Positions 1 through 9,221 of a DNA stretch of 25,526 bases are shown one piece after another. Below the pieces are notes generated by a model, which saw only the letters and a program-made list of their open reading frames with translations, was not told where the DNA came from and searched no databases. The stretch is taken from the NCBI GenBank assembly GCA_046734315.1, contig JBKPQY010000163.1, positions 1 to 25,526 of the forward strand. Direction: 5' to 3'. Positions within the stretch are counted from its first letter, which is position 1, and every line of letters begins with the position of its first letter. The position numbers and the translations under genes are program-made. This stretch comes from DASXRA01 sp046734315 (GTDB lineage: Bacteria > Actinomycetota > Actinomycetes > Mycobacteriales > Jatrophihabitantaceae).

Positions 1-33
1 CAGCGTCGCCTGCTCGTTTACAGTTCTGAACAC

Positions 34-74
34 GATGGCCTCGATCCCTTCTAGCCCAAGGGGTCAAGGCCATC
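34..74. repeat. Strong inverted repeat (17-bp stem, 7-base loop)
   Basis: Left arm 34-50 pairs with right arm 58-74 around a 7-base loop (51-57). Sixteen of 17 positions pair, counting one G-T wobble; the exception is C42/A66. There is no T run on either side, so it is not a classical intrinsic terminator. U-less hairpin terminators are proposed in actinobacteria, so it may end a gene to the left. A mobile-element remnant is the alternative. The pairing is seen directly; the role is inference. Confidence 0.7.
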
Positions 75-336
75 CTCCCGATCAACCACCGCCCTCAACC
101 GCAACGCCACGCGCCGACTTTTTCAGGGCGAAGTAGCTAGCCGCCGGGTGACGACAGCTAGGCGATGAAACACAATCCGTCAATACTCAATGATCGTCCT
201 GTTCGGATCTGGTGGACTTACGTGATCGCAGCGCGTCACCCCCGGCCTGCTCGACAACGGAGCCGGTAACGGGCAGGCAACCCGCGTGTCGTCGCAGACT
301 GGAACCGATCAAGAGTAGGTGTGCGAGGATTCGGCC
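75..336. other. Non-coding stretch upstream of era
   Basis: I find no supportable gene here. Short open stretches on the plus strand run into stops within about 40 codons and show no family motif. The long minus-strand frame entering from the right is the antisense shadow of era. The stretch is less GC-rich and less codon-like than the rest of the window, and presumably carries the promoter region of the era operon. Just before GTG 337 lies GAGGAT (325-330) followed by six bases, resembling the leaderless layout seen elsewhere here, although its first base departs from TANNNT. Confidence 0.5.
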
Positions 337-1209
337 GTGCCTCCCGTGTTCCGCTCCGGGTTCTGCTGCTTCGTCGGGCGTCCCAACGCCGGCAAGTCGA
401 CGCTGACGAACGCCCTGGTGGGAACCAAGATCGTCATCACCAGCGAGAAGCCACAGACCACCCGGCGAGCCGTGCGTGGCATCGTCACCCGGCCGGACGC
501 GCAGCTGGTCATCGTCGATACCCCCGGCCTGCACCGACCGCGCACGCTGCTCGGCGAGCGGCTCAACGACGTGGTGCGCGAGACGCTGTCCGACGTCGAC
601 GTGATCGGCTTGTGTGTGCCCGCCGACCAGAAGGTCGGACCCGGAGACCGCTACATCGCGGCGGAGGTCAGCGGGCTTGGCAAGCCCGTGGTGGCGATCG
701 TGACCAAGGCCGACGCCGCGAGCCGCGATAAGCTCGCCGGCCAGCTCGTGACGGTGAGCGGGCTCGGCGAGTTCGCCGAGATCGTGCCGGTGTCGGCGGA
801 GACGGGAGAGCAGGTCGGCCTGCTCACCGACCTCCTCGTGGCGCAACTGCCCGAGGGCCCGCCGCTGTACCCGGACGACGTCGCGACCGACGAGGACGTC
901 GAGGCGCGCATCGCCGAGCTGATCCGTGAGGCGGCACTGGACGGGGTGCGCGACGAGTTGCCGCACTCGATCGCCGTCACCGTCGATGAGATCCAGCCGC
1001 GTGCCGTATTTGCCACGCTCCACCTGGAACGCCCGAGTCAGAAGGGCATCGTGATCGGTACTCGCGGGACGCGCCTCAAGCGGATCGGGATTCGGGCGCG
1101 GAGCGAGATCGAGCAACTGCTCGGCCACCGCGTCCACCTCGACCTGCACGTCGCCGTGGAGGCCGACTGGCAGCGCGACCCCAAGAAGCTCGACCGTCTC
1201 GGGTTTTGA
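337..1209 (+). CDS. era: GTPase Era, 16S rRNA/30S maturation factor
   Basis: Era is a GTPase that binds the 3' end of 16S rRNA and assists late 30S assembly. The protein (290 aa from GTG 337) shows the P-loop GRPNAGKS at residues 14-21, the G2 region with the TTRR motif, DTPG at 61-64 and TKAD at 123-126. A C-terminal KH domain follows, with a GxxG loop written GTRG after KGIVI. Length and the ending RDPKKLDRLGF agree with actinobacterial Era. GTG 319 is an in-frame alternative start; 337 was chosen because homologues begin just before the SGF..VGRPN segment. The stop overlaps the ATG of the next gene (TGATG), so the two are probably translated together. Family assignment is very secure; the exact start is less so. 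Confidence 0.96.
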   Translation: MPPVFRSGFCCFVGRPNAGKSTLTNALVGTKIVITSEKPQTTRRAVRGIVTRPDAQLVIVDTPGLHRPRTLLGERLNDVVRETLSDVDVIGLCVPADQKVGPGDRYIAAEVSGLGKPVVAIVTKADAASRDKLAGQLVTVSGLGEFAEIVPVSAETGEQVGLLTDLLVAQLPEGPPLYPDDVATDEDVEARIAELIREAALDGVRDELPHSIAVTVDEIQPRAVFATLHLERPSQKGIVIGTRGTRLKRIGIRARSEIEQLLGHRVHLDLHVAVEADWQRDPKKLDRLGF

Positions 1210-2420
1210 TGCTGCGGACCTATCGCGCGGTCTTCCGCCAACCGGGCACGGCCGCCTTCTGCGCGGCCGGGTTCGTCATGCGCATGCCGATCGCGATCTA
1301 CCCGATCGGCATGGTGCTGCTGATCTCCACACAGACCGGCCGCTACGGGTTCGCCGGACTGCTCAGTGGTGTCTACGTTGCCGCGAACGGAGTAGGCAAC
1401 CCGGTGCTTGCCAGGCTGGTCGACCGGTACGGGCAGAGCCGGGTGCTGCTGCCTGCGTCGGCGGTGCACGTGGCGGGCGTCGCCGCACTGTGCATACTGG
1501 CCGAGCTGGACAGTCCACAGTGGACGCTCGTGGTACCCGCCGCCGTCGCCGGCTTCGCCCTGCTCGCTGTCGGCTCGCTGATCAGGGCACGGTGGTCGTT
1601 CGTGCTCGCCGGCCGCCCCGTGCTCACCACGGCATACTCGCTCGAGTCAACGCTCGACGAGGTGATCTTCACGGTCGGGCCGCTGATCGCAACGGTGATT
1701 GCGATCCAGGTCAGCGCGGTGCTGGGCCTGCTCCTGGGTGCTGCTTTGGTGACGATCGGCGCGGTCTGGCTCCAGCCGCAGCACGCCACCGAGCCGCCGC
1801 CGCATCCGATCGGCGCGCCGCGGCATCGTTCGGCGCTGCGCTACCGGGGCATGGTGCTCATGACGCTGGCCGCAGTGGGCATGGGCGCCGTGTTCGCGAG
1901 CGCAGAGGTAACCATGATCGCGTTCTGTGGTCAGCATCATCGCACCGGCGCGAGCGGTGTGGTGGTCGCCTGCCTCGCGTTGGGCAGCGGTGTGGCCGGG
2001 TTCTGCTACGGCGCGCGGACGTGGCGGGCATCGGTGCTGACCCGGTTCCGGGTGCAGGCACTGGTGTTCGCGGTGCTGCCCTGGCTGTTCCTGGCGGCCG
2101 TGAACGTTCTGGTCCTGGCGGTCTGTGCGTTCGTGGTCGGGCTCGGCATCGCCCCGCTGCTGATCACGTCGTTCGGGTTGATCGCGGAGATCGTGCCGTC
2201 GGCTGCGCTCACCGAGGGGATGGCCTGGCTGACCACCGGGCTCAGTCTCGGCTACGGCGGCGCTTCCGCGGCGGTCGGCCGGATCGCGGACGCGCACGGG
2301 GCTCGGCTCGCGTTCAGCGTGACGATCGCATCCGGCGTGTTGGTCGGGGCGCTCGGTGTCATGTTGCACCGGCGGCTTCGGGTGGCCGAGTCGCAACCGG
2401 TCGCTGTCGGGGCGCGGTGA
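1209..2420 (+). CDS. MFS transporter
   Basis: A 403-aa, highly hydrophobic protein with about 12 predicted membrane segments, matching major facilitator superfamily permeases. A motif-A-like loop (ARLVDRYGQSR, about residues 68-78) lies between the second and third helices, and a polar central loop around residues 190-210 separates the two halves. Substrate cannot be read from the sequence; drug or metabolite efflux is the usual default for such MFS proteins and is only inference. ATG 1209 overlaps the era stop codon, and the next gene (recO) starts 12 bases after its stop, so it sits inside the era-recO-uppS operon. A TTG at 1206 would add one residue and is less likely. Confidence 0.88.
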   Translation: MLRTYRAVFRQPGTAAFCAAGFVMRMPIAIYPIGMVLLISTQTGRYGFAGLLSGVYVAANGVGNPVLARLVDRYGQSRVLLPASAVHVAGVAALCILAELDSPQWTLVVPAAVAGFALLAVGSLIRARWSFVLAGRPVLTTAYSLESTLDEVIFTVGPLIATVIAIQVSAVLGLLLGAALVTIGAVWLQPQHATEPPPHPIGAPRHRSALRYRGMVLMTLAAVGMGAVFASAEVTMIAFCGQHHRTGASGVVVACLALGSGVAGFCYGARTWRASVLTRFRVQALVFAVLPWLFLAAVNVLVLAVCAFVVGLGIAPLLITSFGLIAEIVPSAALTEGMAWLTTGLSLGYGGASAAVGRIADAHGARLAFSVTIASGVLVGALGVMLHRRLRVAESQPVAVGAR

Positions 2421-2432
2421 GACGATCGACGG

Positions 2433-3197
2433 GTGCCGCTGTACCGGGACGAGGCGGTCGTGCTGCGGGTGCACAAGCTCGGCGAGGCCGACCGTATCGT
2501 CACCATGCTCACCCGCCGGCACGGGAAGGTGCGCGCGGTGGGCAAGGGGGTCCGGCGCACGTCCTCGCGCTTCGGGGCCCGGCTGGAGCCGGGCAGCCAC
2601 ATCGACGTCCAACTACACTCACGCTATTCGGTCGGGTCGCAAGCTCCCCTCGGCGGCAGGACGCTCGACATCGTCACGCAGACCGAATCCCTCGGCGCGT
2701 ACGGGGCGTCCCTCGCCGGCGACTACTCCCGTTGGACCGCCGCCTCGGCGATCTGCGAAACCACCGACCAGCTCACGGACGAGGGTGAGCCGGCGCAGCG
2801 GCTGTACCTGCTCGTGGTCGGCGCACTGCGGGCGCTCGTCGCTCGCGATCACGACGGCGGCCTCGTGCTCGACGCCTTCCTGATCCGGGCGATGGCGGGC
2901 GCCGGCTGGGAACCGGCGCTCGACGAGTGCGCCAAGTGCTCGGCGCCCGGGCCGCATGCCGCGTTCAACGTCGCCGCCGGGGGAGCGGTCTGCGACGCCT
3001 GCCGTCCGCCCGGTTCGACACGCCCGGACCGCGACACGCTCGGCCTCATGGCAGCGCTGCTTTCCGGCGACTGGGCACGTGCGGACGCCAGCGTCGCCGG
3101 CCCGCGCCGCGAGGCCAGCGGCCTCATCGCCGCCCATCTCCAGTGGCATCTGGAACGCGGGCTGCGCTCGCTGCCCCTTGTCGATCGCGCGTTCTGA
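2433..3197 (+). CDS. recO: DNA repair protein RecO
   Basis: RecO acts with RecF and RecR to load RecA on SSB-coated single-stranded DNA. The 254-aa protein opens with an OB-fold domain (PLYRDEAVVLRVHKLGEADRI, then the basic GKVRAVGKGVRR segment at about 31-42). A helical domain follows, with a four-cysteine zinc site: C166/C169 and C187/C190. Size and layout are typical. GTG 2433 is preceded by GACGAT plus six bases, so a weak internal leaderless promoter is possible, but the 12-base gap to the MFS gene also allows read-through. era, recO and uppS are clustered in many actinobacteria, which supports the assignment. Confidence 0.95.
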   Translation: MPLYRDEAVVLRVHKLGEADRIVTMLTRRHGKVRAVGKGVRRTSSRFGARLEPGSHIDVQLHSRYSVGSQAPLGGRTLDIVTQTESLGAYGASLAGDYSRWTAASAICETTDQLTDEGEPAQRLYLLVVGALRALVARDHDGGLVLDAFLIRAMAGAGWEPALDECAKCSAPGPHAAFNVAAGGAVCDACRPPGSTRPDRDTLGLMAALLSGDWARADASVAGPRREASGLIAAHLQWHLERGLRSLPLVDRAF

Positions 3198-3206
3198 CGT
3201 GGCAGA

Positions 3207-3212
3207 TACCGT
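3207..3212 (+). promoter_or_regulatory. Candidate -10 box for a leaderless uppS mRNA
   Basis: TACCGT fits TANNNT and is separated from the uppS GTG (3219) by six bases, which would place transcription start at or near the start codon. No Shine-Dalgarno is visible before this GTG. The same hexamer and spacing precede dus. No clear -35 is seen. Confidence 0.45.
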
Positions 3213-3218
3213 GACCGG

Positions 3219-4010
3219 GTGACGTCGCGCTGGCCTGACCCGCCGCCGCATCCATCCGGAGTGCAACCCCCGGACATCCCTCGAGAGTTCGTGCCGAAGC
3301 ACGTCGCGATCGTCATGGACGGCAACGGGCGGTGGGCGCGCGAGCGCGGCCTGCCCCGTACCGAGGGCCACCGTGCCGGCGAGGCGGCACTGATGGATGT
3401 GCTCTACGGGGCGATGCAGCTGGGCATCTCGACCGTGTCGGCCTATGCGTTCTCGACAGAGAACTGGCGGCGCACACCCGAAGAGGTCCGCTTCCTCATG
3501 GCCTTCAACAAGGACGTCATCCGGCGCCGGCGCGATGAGCTCGCCGCGGCCGGAGTGCGCATCCGCTGGGCCGGACGCCGTCCGCGGCTGTGGCGCAGTG
3601 TCATCGACCAGCTCGTGGACGCCGAGCAGTACACCCGTGACAACGACCGGCTCACCCTGCAGTTCTGCGTCAACTACGGCGGCCGCGCCGAGATCGTCGA
3701 CGCCACCCGGGCGATCGCCCGCCAGGTCGCCGCGGGCGAGCTCAACCCCGCCAAGATCGACGAGCGCACCATCGCCGCCAACCTGGACGAACCCGGACTG
3801 CCTGACGTCGACCTGTTCATCCGCACCTCGGGCGAGCAGCGCACGTCGAACTTCCTGCTGTGGCAGTCGGCCTACGCGGAATTGGTCTTCGTGGACACGC
3901 CGTGGCCCGACTTCGATCGGCGGCACCTCTGGCAGGCGTGCCTGACCTACGCGTCCCGCGACCGGCGCTTCGGCGCGGCCGGGCCGGTCGGAGCAGGCGA
4001 ATTGCGGTAG
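3219..4010 (+). CDS. uppS: Cis-prenyl (Z-isoprenyl) diphosphate synthase
   Basis: It condenses isopentenyl diphosphate onto allylic diphosphates to make the undecaprenyl or decaprenyl lipid carrier for peptidoglycan and cell-wall polysaccharides. The 263-aa protein has the UPPS signature IVMDGNGRWA with catalytic Asp34, the SAYAFSTENW motif (74-83), and the RTSGEQRTSNFLLWQ block (202-216) that binds the homoallylic diphosphate. The C terminus carries the conserved AYAELVF and W-P-DF segments. Product chain length (C50 or C55) cannot be read from motifs. It lies 21 bases after recO, as in many actinobacteria. The start is the GTG at the candidate leaderless site. Confidence 0.96.
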   Translation: MTSRWPDPPPHPSGVQPPDIPREFVPKHVAIVMDGNGRWARERGLPRTEGHRAGEAALMDVLYGAMQLGISTVSAYAFSTENWRRTPEEVRFLMAFNKDVIRRRRDELAAAGVRIRWAGRRPRLWRSVIDQLVDAEQYTRDNDRLTLQFCVNYGGRAEIVDATRAIARQVAAGELNPAKIDERTIAANLDEPGLPDVDLFIRTSGEQRTSNFLLWQSAYAELVFVDTPWPDFDRRHLWQACLTYASRDRRFGAAGPVGAGELR

Positions 4011-4066
4011 CCGTACCACCGTCGCGGACGGCCGGAGCGGCCCGGAAACCGCGCCCGGGCGGTCGA

Positions 4067-4101
4067 TACCCTGGTGATTCAGTCACCCGACAGCTCTGGA
4101 G
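4067..4101 (+). promoter_or_regulatory. glyS -10 box and ribosome binding site
   Basis: TACCCT (4067-4072) is a TANNNT -10 candidate, giving a start of transcription near 4079. A GGAG (4098-4101) lies five bases before GTG 4107. Together they favour GTG 4107 over the in-frame GTG 4074, which would fall upstream of the transcript. Confidence 0.45.
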
Positions 4102-4106
4102 CACCT

Positions 4107-5485
<1,379 letters not shown>

Positions 5486-5489
<4 letters not shown>

Positions 5490-6487
5490 CCGATTTTGCC
5501 GCGCACAGCGGGAACGACATGCTCGGCGACTAGCCGCAGCGTTTCGACGGCTCGTTCGTGCGGCAGGCCGGGCAGCCGAGCCCAGTGGGCGAAGTGGTCG
5601 AACGGCGCCTCACGGTGCAGGGCGGCTAGCCGGTCAGCGACCTCGGCCGGCGTTCCGACGAGGAAGTCCGAGCGGTCGAACGGCGTCTGCGACGCGTCGC
5701 GCAGGCTGCCGAGCTGTCCCTCGAGGTAGGCGATTCCAGGACGCGCTTCCGCCCACGCCCGCTCCGCGTCGGCGGCGACATGCAGGATGCTCGTCAACAC
5801 GACGGGGAATGCGCGACGCGGATTTGCGGCCAGTACCCGGTCGACCAGTTGCCGGCGCGCTACGAAATCGGCGGGCTTGCCGCAGTACACGATCAGCCCG
5901 TCGCCGATGCGAACGGCGCGCTGGACGGCCGGTTCTGCGACCGCGCCGACGAGCAGCGGCACGCGCCGTCCCGGCTGCGGGCGCACCGGGACGCCGGCGA
6001 TCCGCCAGTGCCGGCCTGCGCTGGTGACCGCGGCCTCGTCCCACGCCTGACGCAGCACGGAGATGCCCTCCTCGAGCAGTCCGGCCCGCTGCGTGCGGTC
6101 GACGCCGAGCCCGGCGAACTCGGCCCGCGCGTAACCTTGGCCGACCGCGAGCACTAGCCTGCCGCCGGATATCAGGTCGACCACCGCTGCGTCCTCGGCG
6201 ACGCGCAATGGATGGTGCAGCGGCAGCACGAGGATGTTGGTGCCGATGCCGATGCGATGGGTGCGGGCCGCGATCGCGGCGGCCACCACCAGCGGCGAGG
6301 GCAGCATTCCGTCGTCGGTGAAGTGGTGCTCGGACAGCCACACCGCGTCGTAGCCGAGGCGGTCGGCTTCCGCGGCTTCGGCCAGGCATTGCGCGTAGTA
6401 CTCCGCAGTGGTCGACGGATCGTCGCTGGGTCGGCGAAAGTCGTGCATGATGCCGAACCGCGGCGGTGCCGCCTTGTCGAAGATCAC
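5486..6487 (-). CDS. Luciferase-like (LLM) flavin-dependent oxidoreductase
   Basis: A 333-aa TIM-barrel protein of the bacterial luciferase-like monooxygenase superfamily, which uses FMN or coenzyme F420. Family marks include the opening RFGIMHDFR strand, AEAADRLGYDAVWLSEHHF (about 36-54), the IGIGTNILVLPLHHPLRVAEDAAVVDLISGGRL segment, and GQGYARAEFAGLGV near 115-128, with a late VGTPAEVADRL helix. Substrate is unknown. The start is a GTG with only a weak ribosome site, so a few residues either way are possible. It is divergent from dus with about 100 bases between them, and convergent with glyS, where the two stop codons interlock (5486-5489). Confidence 0.88.
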
Positions 6488-6577
6488 GCGGGTACCGAAC
6501 CAGGCCGGACCGGCCTGCGTCCAGTTGGTGGCCAGTCCCGGACTGGTCTGCGCCGGGGTCTGATCGACCTCGATGTG

Positions 6578-6583
6578 TACCGT
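6578..6583 (+). promoter_or_regulatory. Candidate -10 box for a leaderless dus mRNA
   Basis: TACCGT is followed by six bases and then GTG 6590. No ribosome binding site is visible ahead of that GTG. It matches the arrangement before uppS exactly in hexamer and spacing. It lies in the divergent gap between the luciferase-like gene and dus. Confidence 0.45.
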
Positions 6584-6589
6584 CGTGTC

Positions 6590-7762
6590 GTGTCATGCAC
6601 GACCACGACCGTCACCGACGACAAGCAGGCTGCAGGTGATCAACCCTTGATTCGCCTGTCCGACAAGGTGGTCGTCGACCCACCGGTTGTGCTGGCGCCG
6701 ATGGCGGGCATCACCAACGTGGCGTTTCGCCGGCTGTGTCGCGAGCACGGCGCCGGCCTGTACGTAAGCGAGATGATCACATCTCGGGCGCTCGTCGAGC
6801 GCAATCCGAAGACGATGCGGCTGATCCGGTTCGCGCGCGACGAGCGTCCGCGCAGCCTTCAGCTCTACGGCGTCGACCCCGCGGTGGTCGGCGCCGCCGT
6901 GCGCCTGATCGTGCACGACGATCTGGCCGATCACGTGGACCTCAACTTCGGCTGCCCGGTGCCGAAGGTGACCCGCAAGGGCGGCGGGGCAGCGCTGCCA
7001 TGGCGCATGGGGCTGTTCGGGGAGATCGTGACTGCTGCGGTGCACGCTGCAGCGGGCGCCGTCCCGGTGACGGTGAAGATGCGGCTCGGCATCGACCGCG
7101 ACCACCTCACCTACCGTGAGGCGGGACTGCGCGCGCAGGACGCCGGCGCCGCCTATGTCGCGCTGCACGGGCGCACCGCCGCCGATTTCTACGCCGGCGA
7201 AGCGGACTGGGCGGCCATCGCAGAGCTTGCGGCGCTGCTCGACATCCCGGTGCTCGGCAACGGCGACATCTGGGAGGCCGACGACGCGCTGCGCATGATG
7301 CGCGAGACCGGCTGTGCCGGCGTCGTGATCGGCCGGGGTTGCCTCGGCCGTCCGTGGCTGTTCGCGGACCTGGCCGCGGCGTTTGGCGGGGGCACCGGGC
7401 GCCGGATGCCGACGCTGGGCGAGGTGGCGAGCGCCATGCGCCGGCACGCCGAGTTGCTCGCCGACTGGGCCGGCGAAGATGTCGGCTTGCGCGATTTCCG
7501 CAAGCACGTCGCCTGGTATCTGAAAGGATTCGCCGTCGGCTCGCCGGTGCGGGCGGCGCTCGCCGGCGTCAGCACCCTGGCCGGGCTGGACGACCTGCTG
7601 GGAAAGCTCGACGCTGACCAACCGTTCCCCCGCGAGGTGCTGGGACATCCACGCGGGCGCACCAGCGGCCGCAATGGCGTCGCGCTCCCGGACGGGTGGC
7701 TCGCGTCGCGTAACGAGTGCGCTGTGCCGGAAGATGCGGAGCTCCCACACTCCGGCGGCTGA
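6590..7762 (+). CDS. dus: tRNA dihydrouridine synthase, DusB-like
   Basis: An FMN enzyme that reduces specific uridines in the tRNA D-loop. The 390-aa protein shows VVLAPMAGITNVAFRRLC at 33-50 (FMN phosphate/entry region), SLQLYGVDP and NFGCPVPKVTRKGGGAAL with catalytic Cys122. VTVKMRLG, ALHGRTAADFYAGEADW, the LGNGDIW strand and GVVIGRGCLGRPWLF (FMN phosphate binding) follow. The C-terminal helical tRNA-binding domain contains FRKHVAWYLKGF. The open frame extends far upstream to 6212, but that part is antisense to the neighbouring oxidoreductase. GTG 6590 is taken as start because the protein then matches family length and sits at a leaderless-type promoter. Confidence 0.94.
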   Translation: MSCTTTTVTDDKQAAGDQPLIRLSDKVVVDPPVVLAPMAGITNVAFRRLCREHGAGLYVSEMITSRALVERNPKTMRLIRFARDERPRSLQLYGVDPAVVGAAVRLIVHDDLADHVDLNFGCPVPKVTRKGGGAALPWRMGLFGEIVTAAVHAAAGAVPVTVKMRLGIDRDHLTYREAGLRAQDAGAAYVALHGRTAADFYAGEADWAAIAELAALLDIPVLGNGDIWEADDALRMMRETGCAGVVIGRGCLGRPWLFADLAAAFGGGTGRRMPTLGEVASAMRRHAELLADWAGEDVGLRDFRKHVAWYLKGFAVGSPVRAALAGVSTLAGLDDLLGKLDADQPFPREVLGHPRGRTSGRNGVALPDGWLASRNECAVPEDAELPHSGG

Positions 7763-7782
7763 GATCTGTCAGAGGCCTCCTG

Positions 7783-7788
7783 CATAGT
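7783..7788 (+). promoter_or_regulatory. Possible -10 box of the degenerate permease gene
   Basis: CATAGT is followed by six bases and ATG 7795. It resembles the leaderless arrangement elsewhere in the window but departs from TANNNT in the first base. If active, it would transcribe only a pseudogene. Confidence 0.3.
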
Positions 7789-7794
7789 CGCCGC

Positions 7795-9128
7795 ATGGGC
7801 TCCGGGCGGCTGAGCACGGCGCAGGGCACTGCGTTGTACGTCGGCGCCGTGCTGGGCACGGGCGTTGTCGCGCTCCCCGCGCTGGCCGCAAAGGCCGTCG
7901 ACCCGGCTTCGCTGATCGCCTGGGCCGGCCTGGTCGTGCTGTCCGTGCCGCTGGCCGCGACGTTCGCCGCCCTCGGTTCGCGCTACCCGGACTCCGGCGG
8001 GGTGTCGACGTATGCCCGGCGGGCATTCGGCGAGCTCGCAGGCGTTCTGGTCGGCTGGTGCTTCTACTTCGCGGTACCGGTCGGCGCGCCGGCGGCGGCG
8101 CTGTTCGGTGGTGCGTAGGTGTCGGCAGCGACCGGCGGCGGCTGGATCACGACGACGGCAACCGCTGCGGCGTTGCCGTTGGCGGTCACCGTGATGAACG
8201 CCGCTGGGCTTTCGGTCAGCGCCCGGGCGCGGTTCGCGCTGGCCGGTGTGCTGCTGGTGCTGCTGGTCGGCTCGGTGGCGCTGTCGGTGCCGGACGCGCG
8301 AGCTGCGAACCTGCGCCCGTTCGACCCGCACGGGTGGTTAGCCGTCGGGTCGGCCGGTGCGCTTCTCGTCTGGAGCTTCGCCGGACGGGAGGCCATCACC
8401 CACCTGGCCGCGGAGTTCCGCCGCCCGGCTCGGACCTGCCACCGGCAACGGGCGCAGCCGTGGTGGTTGGCGTGCTCTACCTGGCCGTGGCGTTCGCGAC
8501 CGTCGCCGTCCTGGGTCCCTCCGCGGCGGACTCATCGGCGCCGCTCGGCGACCTCATGGCCCGGGGGCTCGGTGGTCCGGCCCGCGTGCTCGCTGCCGGA
8601 GTGGCGGTGCTGCTCACCCTCGGCACGATGAACGCCTACTTCGCCGGTGGGCCAAGCTCGGCGCCGCGCTCGGGCGCGACGGTGCGCTGCCTGCGTGGCT
8701 GGCGCGTGGCAGCGTGGCAGAGGAGGTGCCGCGCCGCAGCCTCGGTCTGCTGTCGGGGCTCGCGTTCCTCGCGCTGGCGGTGGTCGCGGCGACACACGTG
8801 AGCGTGCGGCCGCTCGTGCTGCTCTCCACGGCGCTGCTGGTGGCGGTCTACGCGGTCGGCGTCGCGGCCGCGGTTCGGCTGCTCCCGCTGCGCACCCGGG
8901 CGGGCACGGCCGCGCTCGCCGCGCTGGCGGCTGTGGGCTTACTCCTCGCGATGGCGGGCCCCCTATCTGCTCCTGCCGCTACTGCTGGGCGCCGGTGCCG
9001 CGGCGTACGTGCACCGCCGGCGTCGGCGCGCTGCTCGCCTCGGGTCAGGCGACCTCGTCCAGGCGGGCCGCCGCGAGCTCGACGACGACACAGTGCCCAT
9101 GCTCACGGCGCGCCGGTCGGAGGCGTGA
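7795..9128 (+). pseudogene. APC-family amino-acid permease, broken by one stop and three frameshifts
   Basis: Joined across frames, the sequence reads as one amino-acid/polyamine/organocation permease of about 440 residues with 10-12 helices. It opens QGTALYVGAVLGTGVVALPALAAK, the TM1 substrate-site signature. The reading runs in one frame to an in-frame TAG (8116-8118), where Tyr would fit (FGGA-stop-VSAATG). The same frame resumes to about 8432, where one lost G shifts EFRRPAR into DLPPATGAAVVVGVLYLAV. A second single-base loss near 8650 shifts MNAYFAGG into AKLGAALGRDGALPAWLA. A one-base gain in the C run at 8959-8963 then restores a hydrophobic YLLLPLLLGAG tail ending at TGA 9126-9128. 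Four lesions in 1.3 kb next to intact genes argue for true decay, although clustered assembly errors cannot be excluded. Confidence 0.85.
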
Positions 9129-9221
9129 GACGCGGCGGCCCAGGAGCGGATGATCAGGACCAACGCCCGTAACACGAGCCGCAGCGGTGCCCTACCCTCA
9201 TGGAACGCGACGTCGAGTGGG

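Noticed and set aside
2619..4019. 466-codon minus-strand open frame
   Set aside because: Lies opposite recO and uppS, both of which are unmistakable; composition is typical of an antisense frame.
6212..6589. N-terminal extension of the dus frame
   Set aside because: It is antisense to the oxidoreductase gene and has no homology-like content; family length and the promoter favour GTG 6590.
7795..9128. Programmed frameshifting or stop readthrough in the permease
   Set aside because: Four independent lesions of different kinds, without slippery-site structure, fit decay or errors rather than recoding. The stop is TAG, so selenocysteine does not apply.
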